DNA of 28,384 nt from Pseudomonadota bacterium (GTDB lineage Bacteria > Pseudomonadota > Gammaproteobacteria > Pseudomonadales > Pseudomonadaceae). The position numbers were made by a program, and so were the translations under genes. The notes under the pieces were generated by a model. The model saw only the letters and a program-made list of their open reading frames with translations, had not been told where the DNA came from and searched no databases. Below, piece after piece: positions 7,491-14,104 of the stretch (the first letter of the stretch is position 1; every line of letters begins with the position of its first letter). The stretch covers positions 1-28,384 of the forward strand of contig JAEYXX010000099.1 of NCBI GenBank assembly GCA_023431055.1, given 5' to 3'.

Positions 7491-9344
7491 ATGACCAGAA
7501 GAACAGCGACCTTGAAACGGATATTCGCCGTCCTTGCCCTGAACTTCAGCCTTCCCCTGCACGCAGCCACAGCCGAAACGCTGGCTACCGATCCGTACTG
7601 GATTGCCCTCGGCCACTACGAAACCGGCAAGCTCGGCGGTTGGCGCAGCTATGTCGACGACGACGACTTCTTCCTCGCCGAGGATGGCGCCAGCGACCCG
7701 GCCGCCGAACTGCAGGCGACCCTCAGGGCCCTGTATCAGCCTGCCGAACTGGGCGACCGCCACCCACAATGCGTCTACCCCGCGCGCACTCGCTGGCTCA
7801 AGGCACAACTGCAACTCGATGACCTGCCCAGCCCGGACTGCGCCGAATATCGCAACTGGTTCGCCGACATCAATCCGCACAGCACGGTGCTGGTGTTTCC
7901 GGCGGCCTATCTGAACAGCCCTTCGTCGATGTTCGGCCACACCCTGCTGCGCATCGACCAGCCCGATATCGACAGCCACAACACTGCACTGCTGAGCTAC
8001 GCGCTGAACTTCGGCGCCTTCATCGAAGGTGACGACAACAGTGTTCTCTATGCCTGGCGCGGGCTGATGGGCGGCTACCCCGGTCTGTTCGCCCTGGTGC
8101 CGTATCGCGACAAGCTCAGCGAGTACAACCGCCTGGAAAACCGTGACCTGTGGGAATACCGGCTGAACCTGACGCCGGAAGAAACCGCACGCATGATCGA
8201 GCACGTCTGGGAGCTCAAGCAGATCCGCTTCGACTACTTCTTCTTCGACGAGAACTGCTCCTACCGCCTGCTCGAACTGCTGGAGATCGGCCGCCCCGGT
8301 ATCGAACTGACCGAGCACTTTCCGCTCACCGCCATCCCCACCGACACCGTGCGCGCCGTCAAGGACGCCGGGCTGGTGGAGCGCATCGACTATCGCCCCT
8401 CGCGCGAGCGCGAACTGCTGGCGCGCGCCGAACCGCTGGACAGCGACGAACAGAACTGGGCACTGCGCCTGAGCGAAGATCCGTCGCAGCTCGGCGATGC
8501 TGACTTCCTCACCCTGCCAGCAGAACGTCGAGCACTGATCCAGGACGCCGCCTTCCGCCTGGTGCGCTACCACGCCAATAGCGAGGAACGCAGCAGCAAT
8601 GCCCAGCGCAGCTTCCAGCTGCTTGGCGCGATCAACCGCAACCCGCCGCCGCCGCTGGAGGTCGAGCGCCCGCCGTTGCCCGAGGAAGGCCACCAATCGC
8701 GTACCTGGCAACTGGCCGGCGGCAGCCGCGATGATCGCGCCTTCGCCGAATACGGCCTGCGCATGGCCTACCACGACCTGAACGACAACCTGGACGGTTT
8801 CCCGCTCGGCGCACAGATCGAGATTCTTCAGCTCAAGCTGCGCCAGTACGAGAACAATCACTGGCAACTGCAGCGCCTGGACCTGGCCAACATCCGTTCG
8901 CTGACACCGCGCAACGCCCTGCTGCAGCCGCTTTCCTGGCAGATCGGCGGCGGCCTGGAACGCGTGCTCGGCGAAAATGGCGACACCCCGCTGGTCGGCC
9001 ATATCAGCGGCGGCGCCGGTGCCACCTGGCAGTTGCACCCCGACCTGCTCGGCTTCGCCCTGGGCACCGCGCGCCTGGAATACAACGAGGATTTCGCTGC
9101 CGTGGTCTCCCCCGCCGCGGGCTTCAATAGCGGCCTGCTATGGCGCAACCCGCTGGGCAACCTGACGTTGGAGGCGGCCGGCGATTACTTTCACAACGGC
9201 GAAGTGCGCCGACGTCTGTCGCTCAACCAGCAATGGGAAGTCTCGCGCAACCTCGGCCTGCGCCTGAGCGCCCAGCGCGAGTTCAGCCAGCTCGCCAGCC
9301 CGGTCAATGAGGTGAAGCTGGAGCTGCGCTGGTATCACTACTGA
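7491..9344 (+). CDS. Lnb_N (DUF4105) domain envelope protein
   Basis: A 617-residue exported protein. The first 28 residues form a Sec signal peptide (positively charged MTRRTATLKR, hydrophobic FAVLALNFSLPL, then HAATA). The DUF4105/Lnb N-terminal domain follows at about residues 110-280, with the conserved His150 in SSMFGHTLLRID and Cys256 in FFDENCSYRLLELLE, a Cys-His pair resembling a thiol-enzyme active site. The C-terminal half (about 400-617) is rich in alternating aromatic strands and ends in WYHY, suggesting an outer-membrane beta-barrel-like region. Lnb proteins of Gram-positive bacteria transfer acyl chains on lipoproteins; whether this Gram-negative relative does so is unknown. ATG at 7491 is chosen over the upstream in-frame ATG because it starts the signal peptide. 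Confidence 0.82.
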   Translation: MTRRTATLKRIFAVLALNFSLPLHAATAETLATDPYWIALGHYETGKLGGWRSYVDDDDFFLAEDGASDPAAELQATLRALYQPAELGDRHPQCVYPARTRWLKAQLQLDDLPSPDCAEYRNWFADINPHSTVLVFPAAYLNSPSSMFGHTLLRIDQPDIDSHNTALLSYALNFGAFIEGDDNSVLYAWRGLMGGYPGLFALVPYRDKLSEYNRLENRDLWEYRLNLTPEETARMIEHVWELKQIRFDYFFFDENCSYRLLELLEIGRPGIELTEHFPLTAIPTDTVRAVKDAGLVERIDYRPSRERELLARAEPLDSDEQNWALRLSEDPSQLGDADFLTLPAERRALIQDAAFRLVRYHANSEERSSNAQRSFQLLGAINRNPPPPLEVERPPLPEEGHQSRTWQLAGGSRDDRAFAEYGLRMAYHDLNDNLDGFPLGAQIEILQLKLRQYENNHWQLQRLDLANIRSLTPRNALLQPLSWQIGGGLERVLGENGDTPLVGHISGGAGATWQLHPDLLGFALGTARLEYNEDFAAVVSPAAGFNSGLLWRNPLGNLTLEAAGDYFHNGEVRRRLSLNQQWEVSRNLGLRLSAQREFSQLASPVNEVKLELRWYHY

Positions 9345-9357
9345 TCGGAACAGCACT

Positions 9358-9383
9358 AGCAGGCTGTTGAAAAACTACCTGCT
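9358..9383. repeat. Short IS-end-like palindrome
   Basis: AGCAGG and CCTGCT form inverted arms around CTGTTGAAAAACTA. The core CTGTTGAAAAA also occurs at 22877-22887 in front of an IS1182-type transposase start, so this may be a solitary IS end or a small derived repeat. No transposase is nearby. Confidence 0.35.
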
Positions 9384-9419
9384 GGCGGTGTCTCGCCAGC
9401 CCCGATAGCGGCTGCTCAC

Positions 9420-10001
9420 TCAAGCCTCACGCTCCAGGCGTCCGGGCTCGTTCAACAGGCATTCACGCACTTGCATCAGGGCGAAGCCCAGCAGGTTGAG
9501 GCCACGCCAGGTCGCCGGGGTATGGGCATTCGAGTCGCCCTCCACCAGGCCGATACCCCAGACAGGATCGACAGGGCTGGCCTCGACCAGCACACGAGGC
9601 GCGGTGCCCAGCAGGTAACGCGCCAGCTCGGGGTTTTGAGAAAACTTGCCGAGATTGCCTTCGAAGACGATAGCTTGGCGACTCTCACGCCAGATCGCCT
9701 CGTCGAAGCCACGAATCTCCCGGCCAATCGCCTTGACCTCATTCGGTGTATGCACTGCCAGAATGCGCTCCAGCGCCTCGGCATCACCGAACAGCCGGGC
9801 CTTGCCGGCCATCATGTAATGCTCGGCCGTCGCGTACTGGAAACCCCCAAGCGTAAAAGCCGAGGGGTACCACTGGCTCAGGCAACTCTTGCCGACCGGT
9901 GCCCCTGCCGCACGGCTGTGCCCCCAGAAATACAGATAGTCGAAACTATCGCCAGCGGCGCAGGCTAGCTGCAGTTGCTCGACGGTGATGGGCATGTTCA
10001 T
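9420..10001 (-). CDS. NADAR (YbiA-like) family protein
   Basis: A 193-residue protein of the NADAR/YbiA/DUF1768 fold. Family motifs seen are FWGHSR, WYPSAF, GFQYATAEHYMMAGKARLF, AIWRESRQAIVFEGNLGKF and the final GLNLLGFALMQVRE. NADAR proteins are N-glycosidases: E. coli YbiA is linked to riboflavin intermediates, and other members remove ADP-ribose from guanine. AAGGA six bases before the ATG at 10001 sets the start; a leftward ATG at 10007 is too near. It lies 58 bp behind rtcR on the same strand and may be co-transcribed with it, which would put it in the RNA/DNA-damage context. Substrate specificity cannot be read from the sequence. Confidence 0.9.
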   Translation of the reverse strand: MNMPITVEQLQLACAAGDSFDYLYFWGHSRAAGAPVGKSCLSQWYPSAFTLGGFQYATAEHYMMAGKARLFGDAEALERILAVHTPNEVKAIGREIRGFDEAIWRESRQAIVFEGNLGKFSQNPELARYLLGTAPRVLVEASPVDPVWGIGLVEGDSNAHTPATWRGLNLLGFALMQVRECLLNEPGRLEREA

Positions 10002-10059
10002 AAGCATTCCTTGCATGGGTTGAATCAGGCGCACAGCATACCGGAGCAAAACACGGCCA

Positions 10060-11664
10060 TCAGTTGCTGTGCAGATCCTTCCACTCCAGACCGAAGCGCG
10101 CCAGATACTTGCGCAGGCGATCCGCGTCGTTGGGCTGCGCCTTGGACAGTCGCGACACCTGATACAAACGGCGCCCGGCGTCGGACAGGCTATCGGCCTG
10201 ACGACACACCTCCAGCACAGCCTGCAATTGCAGGCGATCGAACAGATCCAGGCCGTCCGCTGCTTCGCCCAGCAATGCACTCAGCCCATCGTCCTCGCCC
10301 ACCTGCCCCCAGGCTCTGCGCAGGCGCTCGATCTCCTCACGCACCTGTTCTTCATCGATACGCCCGCTGTCGGCCAGGGTCGCCATGCGCGTGATCGAGG
10401 CCGACAGCTCACGGAAGTTGCCCTGCCAGGCAGCCTCGCTGGAACTGGCGAAGGCCAGATAGAGCCGCCGCGCCTCCAGGTTGAAGCGCACCATCCGCCC
10501 CTGTTCGCGGGCGTGGCGCTCCAGCTCGAAATCGATGTTCGGCTCGATGTCCTCGCGCCGCCCAGCCAGGCCCGGCAACTCGAATGTCCACAGGTTGATA
10601 CGGGCGTAAAGGTCTTCGCGAAACAGCCCTTCGGCCACCCGCGTGCGCAGATCACGGTGAGTGCCGGCGATCAGCAGAAAATCGCTGCTCACCTCCTTGT
10701 CCGAACCCATGGGGAAGAAGCGCTTTTCCTCGATGGCCTTGAGTAGCATGGCCTGCTCGTCCAGGCCCAGCTCACCGATCTCGTCGAGAAACAGCATGCC
10801 GCCATCAGCCGAACGCAGCAGGCCGTCGCGGGCATTCTGCGCGCCGGTGAAGGCCCCCTTGATATGGCCAAACAGCGCCGACATGGCGCCATCGCCGCGC
10901 AGCGTGGCGCAGTTGACCTCGACGAAGCGACCATCCACCAGATGCCGGCTGCGCTTGAGTTCGTACACGCGCCGCGCCAGGAACGACTTGCCGGCACCGG
11001 TCGGGCCGATCAGCAGCATGGGCGCCGAGGAGCGCACGGCGACTCGCTCGATCTGCTCGATGGAGCGGTTGAAGGCGGCATTGCGTGTGGCGATGCCCGA
11101 CTTGAGAAAGGCCAGCCCCTCCAGACGCGTATTCTGAAAGCGTGAGGCGATACGGTCATAGCGCGACAGATCCAGGTCGATCAGCGTGTAAGTGCCTGTG
11201 ACCGGATCGACCTCGGCGCGCCTGCGCGTGGGTGAAGTTTGTATCAGCCGTGCCGGCAGGTAGCGCGCCTCGGTCAGCAGGAACCAACAGATCTGCGCGA
11301 CGTGCGTACCGGTGGTGATATGCACGAGATAGTCCTCGTGTTCGGTATCGAAGGCATAGGCGCTGGTGAAGTCATGCAGCGCGCCGTACACCTCCTCGAA
11401 ATCCCAAGGGTTGCGCAGCTGCATCGACTGCAGACGTACCTCGGTTTCCGGAGAGATCTGCGCAATATCCGCAGCAATGCGCTCGGCAAGGCCGATATCA
11501 CGTGCGTCGGAGCCGTGGATCAGCTCCAGACGGTCGATCAGCAGATCCGGCTGCTGGCACAGGCCGATGCTCGGCCGCCATTTGTTCCAGCGATTGGCAC
11601 CCTTGCCGACCCGATCCAGAGTGGTGCCGATAAAGCCGATGGCGACGGTACGCTTGCGAATCAT
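10060..11664 (-). CDS. rtcR: RtcR, CARF-AAA+ sigma-54 transcriptional activator
   Basis: A 534-residue bacterial enhancer-binding protein that turns on the RNA-repair operon. Residues 1-180 form the CARF (RtcR_N) sensor, beginning RKRTVAIGFIGTTLD, with HITTGTHVAQI at 115-125 typical of the ligand site. The AAA+ domain (about 185-425) has Walker A GPTGAGKS at 220-227, the sigma-54 contact loop GAFTGA at 270-275 and Walker B LFLDEIGE at 291-298. The C-terminus (about 475-525) is the helix-turn-helix region. In known RtcR proteins the CARF domain relieves autoinhibition on binding RNA with a 2',3'-cyclic phosphate end. The ATG at 11664 follows GAGGA by six bases. It is divergent from rsr, whose promoter it should control. 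Confidence 0.96.
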   Translation of the reverse strand: MIRKRTVAIGFIGTTLDRVGKGANRWNKWRPSIGLCQQPDLLIDRLELIHGSDARDIGLAERIAADIAQISPETEVRLQSMQLRNPWDFEEVYGALHDFTSAYAFDTEHEDYLVHITTGTHVAQICWFLLTEARYLPARLIQTSPTRRRAEVDPVTGTYTLIDLDLSRYDRIASRFQNTRLEGLAFLKSGIATRNAAFNRSIEQIERVAVRSSAPMLLIGPTGAGKSFLARRVYELKRSRHLVDGRFVEVNCATLRGDGAMSALFGHIKGAFTGAQNARDGLLRSADGGMLFLDEIGELGLDEQAMLLKAIEEKRFFPMGSDKEVSSDFLLIAGTHRDLRTRVAEGLFREDLYARINLWTFELPGLAGRREDIEPNIDFELERHAREQGRMVRFNLEARRLYLAFASSSEAAWQGNFRELSASITRMATLADSGRIDEEQVREEIERLRRAWGQVGEDDGLSALLGEAADGLDLFDRLQLQAVLEVCRQADSLSDAGRRLYQVSRLSKAQPNDADRLRKYLARFGLEWKDLHSN

Positions 11665-11691
11665 GTTCAATCCTCGTAGATCCTCAGCATC

Positions 11692-11726
11692 TTATCCAAA
11701 AAGATAAACTACTATCTATATAGATA
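11692..11726. promoter_or_regulatory. Candidate RtcR upstream activating sites
   Basis: Two palindromes stand in the rtcR-rsr intergenic region about 110-150 bp upstream of the -24 element. TTATC at 11692-11696 pairs with GATAA at 11703-11707, and TATCTATATAGATA at 11713-11726 is a perfect 14-bp palindrome. Position and symmetry fit enhancer sites for a sigma-54 activator, but I know no consensus for RtcR with which to confirm them. Confidence 0.45.
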
Positions 11727-11795
11727 TCAGAGAGCTGAAACCGACCAGCTCAAGATCCAGCAAAAAACATAGCGAATAAAAATAAAAAACTTACA

Positions 11796-11808
11796 AATCA
11801 ATAAGTTA
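11796..11808 (+). promoter_or_regulatory. IHF site between enhancer and promoter
   Basis: AATCAATAAGTTA matches the IHF consensus WATCAANNNNTTR at every defined position and lies in a strongly AT-rich stretch. It is midway between the palindromic enhancer candidate and the -24/-12 promoter, where IHF bending normally brings a sigma-54 activator to the polymerase. Confidence 0.6.
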
Positions 11809-11837
11809 AATAAAAATATAAACTTAAAAGATAAACC

Positions 11838-11853
11838 TGGCACAGCCGCTGCA
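11838..11853 (+). promoter_or_regulatory. Sigma-54 (-24/-12) promoter of the rsr-rtcBA operon
   Basis: TGGCAC at 11838-11843 and CTGCA at 11849-11853 place the invariant GG (11839-11840) and GC (11851-11852) exactly ten bases apart, as required for RpoN. Transcription should start near 11864, about 30 bp before the rsr ATG. The neighbouring RtcR is a sigma-54 activator, which supports the call. Confidence 0.85.
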
Positions 11854-11893
11854 ACAGTCCTGACAACAACGGACAACACAGCGAGACGCCAAG

Positions 11894-13444
11894 ATGGCCA
11901 ACTTCAACCTGTTCAACACCCGCCAAGCCCAGCTGCCGGCCAGCGACACGCTGAACAAACAGCAGGCGCCGGCTTATGCCTACAAGCCCAAGCACAAGCT
12001 GGCCCAGTTGGCGGTCACCGGTTGCCTGAACCAGACGTTCTACGCCGATGCGCAAACCCAGTTGGCCGAAGTGCTCAAGCTGGTCGGCGAGCTGGACGCC
12101 CGCTACGTGGCCAAGGCCGCGCTCTATGCCCGCAAGAAGGGCCACATGAAGGACATGCCGGCCCTGCTGCTGGCAGCCCTGACCGCACAACGCTCGAGCC
12201 TGGTGCCGGCCTTATTCGAGCAGGTGGTGGATAACGGCAAGATGCTGCGCACCTTCGTGCAGATCCTGCGTAGCGGCGTGACCGGACGCAAGTCGCTCGG
12301 CTCGCAGCCCAAGCGCCTGGTGCAGAACTGGCTGAACACCGCCAGCGAACGCCAACTGCTGCAGGCCGCAGTCGGCAACCAGCCGTCGCTGGCCGACGTG
12401 GTGAAGATGGTTCACCCCAAGCCGAGCGAGGCCTGGCGTGAAGCCTTCTTCGCCTGGTTGATCGGCAAGCCGACCGATGCTGCTGCCCTGCCGCCGCTGA
12501 CCCGCGCCCTGCTGGCGTTTCGCAGCGGCGCGAGCAGCGAGTTGCCGGACGTGCCGTTCCAGCTGCTCGGCAACGAGACGCTGAGCGCGGAGCAATGGGC
12601 CGAACTGGCTGGTCGCATGGGTTGGCAGGCGCTGCGCATGAACCTCAATACCCTGGTGCGCCATGGCGCATTTGCGGTCGAGGGCTGTGCCGAAATGGTG
12701 GCGCGGCGTCTGGCCGATGGCAAGGCGATAGCAAAAGCGCGGGTCTACCCGTACCAGCTGCTGGCGGCTTACCGCATGACCGGCGACGGCGTGCCAACGA
12801 CGGTGCGCGAGGCGCTGCAGGATGCTCTGGAGCTGTCGCTGAGCAATGTACCGGCGCTGAGCGGCCAGGTGGTGGTGTGCCCGGACGTGTCCGGCTCGAT
12901 GGCGAGCCCGGTGACCGGCTACCGCCAGGGCGCGACCACGGCGGTGCGCTGCGTCGACGTGGCAGCGCTGGTGGCCGCGGCGATCCTGCGCAAACAGCCG
13001 CAGGCCCAGTTGCTGCCGTTCGAGAACAAGGTGGTGAAGATGACGCTCAACCCACGTGACAGCGTGATGAGCAACGCTTCGAGGCTGGCAGCGATCTGCG
13101 GCGGCGGCACCAGTTGCTCCGCCCCGCTGAAGCAGTTGGCAGACGCCAAGGCGAAAGTGGATACGCTGATTCTGGTTTCCGACAACGAATCCTGGATCGA
13201 CGCCCGTCGCCATGGCGCCACCGAGACGCTGCGTCAGTGGGAGCGGATCAAGCAGTTCAACCCGCAAGCGCGGCTGATCTGCATCGACCTGCAGCCCCAT
13301 GGCACCACACAGGCGCCGGATCGTGCGGACATCCTGAATGTCGGCGGCTTCAGCGACGCGGTGTTCGACGTGGTGGCACAGTTCGCCAGCGGCAACTTCG
13401 GCGCCGGCCACTGGGTCGACGCCATCGAGCAGATGGAGATATGA
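11894..13444 (+). CDS. rsr: Rsr, bacterial Ro60 ortholog (TROVE-vWA)
   Basis: A 516-residue RNA-binding ring protein. The TROVE domain of HEAT-like helices covers about residues 18-320, including YVAKAALYARKKGHMKDMPA at 71-90. The C-terminal von Willebrand A domain (325-510) keeps the MIDAS residues: Asp331, Ser333 and Ser335 in DVSGSMAS, Thr406 in GGGTSCS and Asp430 in LVSDNES. Ro60 holds misfolded RNA ends in its ring and binds Y RNA on its outer face; bacterial Rsr uses Y RNA to dock onto exonucleases such as PNPase. The first gene behind the sigma-54 promoter, it is followed directly by a Y-RNA-like array, which supports its role. The ribosome site is weak (GCGAGAC). Confidence 0.95.
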   Translation: MANFNLFNTRQAQLPASDTLNKQQAPAYAYKPKHKLAQLAVTGCLNQTFYADAQTQLAEVLKLVGELDARYVAKAALYARKKGHMKDMPALLLAALTAQRSSLVPALFEQVVDNGKMLRTFVQILRSGVTGRKSLGSQPKRLVQNWLNTASERQLLQAAVGNQPSLADVVKMVHPKPSEAWREAFFAWLIGKPTDAAALPPLTRALLAFRSGASSELPDVPFQLLGNETLSAEQWAELAGRMGWQALRMNLNTLVRHGAFAVEGCAEMVARRLADGKAIAKARVYPYQLLAAYRMTGDGVPTTVREALQDALELSLSNVPALSGQVVVCPDVSGSMASPVTGYRQGATTAVRCVDVAALVAAAILRKQPQAQLLPFENKVVKMTLNPRDSVMSNASRLAAICGGGTSCSAPLKQLADAKAKVDTLILVSDNESWIDARRHGATETLRQWERIKQFNPQARLICIDLQPHGTTQAPDRADILNVGGFSDAVFDVVAQFASGNFGAGHWVDAIEQMEI

Positions 13445-13448
13445 GAAC

Positions 13449-13474
13449 GCGCCCGGCCAATTGGGGCCGGGCGC
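13449..13474 (+). terminator. GC-rich hairpin behind rsr
   Basis: GCGCCCGGCC and GGCCGGGCGC form a perfect 10-bp stem with a six-base loop, starting four bases after the rsr stop. No T tract follows, so it is more likely a 3'-end protector or processing signal separating the rsr message from the Y-RNA-like segment than a full terminator. Confidence 0.5.
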
Positions 13475-13492
13475 ACAGATCAACGATTCGAG

Positions 13493-13552
13493 CGTATTCG
13501 AATGCTGATGGGACTACATCCCAGACGTCTCATCACGAACTTGTCGACTACG
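13493..13552 (+). ncRNA. Y-RNA-like element Y0 (no tRNA-like part)
   Basis: CGTATTCGA at 13493-13501 pairs with TCGACTACG at 13544-13552 (eight of nine positions). Inside it is the shared core CGAATGC and TGATGGGA, and a small hairpin TGGGA(CTACA)TCCCA at 13509-13523. It has neither T nor D arm. The shared core and position make it a probable minimal member of the array that follows; ends are estimated from pairing. Confidence 0.5.
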
Positions 13553-13558
13553 AGCGAA

Positions 13559-13646
13559 GGCACGAATGCCAGTGGCTGTACATGGGTTATGCCGGTTTCG
13601 ATACCGGCCCGTGGCAACACGGAACAGTCACTTATCTTGTCGTGCC
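13559..13646 (+). ncRNA. Y-RNA-like element Y1 (T arm and closed acceptor, no D arm)
   Basis: The closing stem is GGCACGA (13559-13565) with TCGTGCC (13640-13646), continued by AGTGGCTGT (13571-13579) with ACAGTCACT (13624-13632). The apical part has a T-arm-like hairpin GCCGGT(TTCGAT)ACCGGC at 13591-13608 followed by CCGTG(GCAA)CACGG at 13609-13622, an acceptor-like stem shut by a GCAA tetraloop. No D arm is present. The core CGAATGCC is shared with Y2-Y4. Ends are inferred from pairing only. Confidence 0.65.
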
Positions 13647-13663
13647 ACCTGATTCACGGTTTT

Positions 13664-13794
13664 GCGACGAATGCCGGTGGAACTACACCCTTCCACGGTC
13701 GAGATGCGGGTTCGAATCCCGTCGGCTCCATCACTGGGGGGCCGTAGTTCAATGGCAGAACACGAAAATATGTTTCACCACTCTTTGTCGTCGC
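13664..13794 (+). ncRNA. YrlA-like Y RNA Y2 with permuted tRNA domain
   Basis: The closing stem is GCGACGA (13664-13670) with TCGTCGC (13788-13794), followed by GGTGGAAC (13676-13683) with GTTTCACC (13772-13779). GACGAATG fits the GNCGAAN(0-1)G motif I recall for Ro-bound bacterial Y RNA stems. Inside, in order: T arm GCGGG(TTCGAAT)CCCGT at 13706-13722; acceptor-like CGGCTCC (13723-13729) with GGGGCCG (13738-13744), closed by an eight-base loop; and D arm GTTC(AATGGCA)GAAC at 13747-13761. This order is that of a tRNA opened at the anticodon. A T run (ATCTTTTT) follows the stem at once. It lies between rsr and rtcB in the same orientation. Confidence 0.82.
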
Positions 13795-13805
13795 ATCTTT
13801 TTCAG

Positions 13806-13912
13806 GCAGCGAATGCCTTGGGTACTTACATTGGGTCGCGGGTTCGAGTCCCGCCAGCCGCAAGGCTGTAGCTCAGTCGGTAGAGCAAATGTGCCCATCA
13901 CCTCGTCGCTGC
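13806..13912 (+). ncRNA. YrlA-like Y RNA Y3 with permuted tRNA domain
   Basis: The closing stem GCAGCGA (13806-13812) pairs with TCGCTGC (13906-13912), and GGGTAC (13820-13825) with GTGCCC (13891-13896). The inserted tRNA mimic is the cleanest of the array: T arm GCGGG(TTCGAGT)CCCGC at 13838-13854 with a canonical seven-base T loop, acceptor-like CAGCC(GCAA)GGCTG at 13855-13868, and D arm GCTC(AGTCGGTA)GAGC at 13871-13886. It has the core CGAATGCC. The absence of any anticodon arm and the order T-acceptor-D rule out an ordinary tRNA. Confidence 0.85.
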
Positions 13913-13914
13913 AC

Positions 13915-13937
13915 GGAGGCCCGCCTCCACCATTTTT
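13915..13937 (+). terminator. Hairpin with T run between Y3 and Y4
   Basis: GGAGG(CCCG)CCTCC at 13915-13928 is followed by ACCA and TTTTT at 13933-13937. It resembles a weak intrinsic terminator or an RNase-processing linker within the operon. Partial termination here would lower rtcB relative to Y1-Y3. Confidence 0.45.
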
Positions 13938-13944
13938 ATTGACC

Positions 13945-14059
13945 CGGCGAATGCCGGTGGAACTACAGGACGTGAAGGTTGCGGGTTCAAATCCCGCCCC
14001 GGCAACGGGTAGCTCAACTGGATAGAGCAACGCGCATGTTTCACCAACGATTGTCGCCG
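13945..14059 (+). ncRNA. YrlA-like Y RNA Y4 with permuted tRNA domain
   Basis: CGGCGA (13945-13950) pairs with TCGCCG (14054-14059), and GGTGGAAC (13956-13963) with GTTTCACC (14038-14045), the latter identical in sequence to the inner stem of Y2. Inside are T arm GCGGG(TTCAAAT)CCCGC at 13981-13997, acceptor-like CCCG(GCAA)CGGG at 13998-14009 and D arm GCTC(AACTGGATA)GAGC at 14012-14028. GGCGAATG fits the Ro-binding motif. It is the last element before rtcB. Confidence 0.82.
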
Positions 14060-14071
14060 CACTGCAAACAC

Positions 14072-14086
14072 GCTGGCCCGGCCAGC
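14072..14086 (+). promoter_or_regulatory. Small hairpin in the rtcB leader
   Basis: GCTGGC(CCG)GCCAGC folds as a six-base stem 18 bp before the rtcB start region. It may mark a processing point or affect ribosome access; no T tract follows. Confidence 0.35.
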
Positions 14087-14104
14087 CCGAATTACGAGTG
14101 AGTG

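Noticed and set aside
13493..13970. CRISPR array suggested by repeated CGAATGCC/GGTGGAACTACA
   Set aside because: Repeats are short, unevenly spaced and explained by RNA stems; there are no cas genes. The CARF domain in RtcR belongs to RNA repair.
13114..14025. 303-codon frame running from rsr through the Y-RNA region
   Set aside because: Out of frame with rsr in its first part and composed of the noncoding repeats in its second; CGAATGCC copies explain the repeated RRMPVEL-type residues.
13700..14030. Several ordinary tRNA genes
   Set aside because: T-arm and D-arm sequences are tRNA-like, but they occur in the order T arm, acceptor, D arm, there is no anticodon arm, and the acceptor strands are joined by a loop. 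They fit permuted Y-RNA modules instead.
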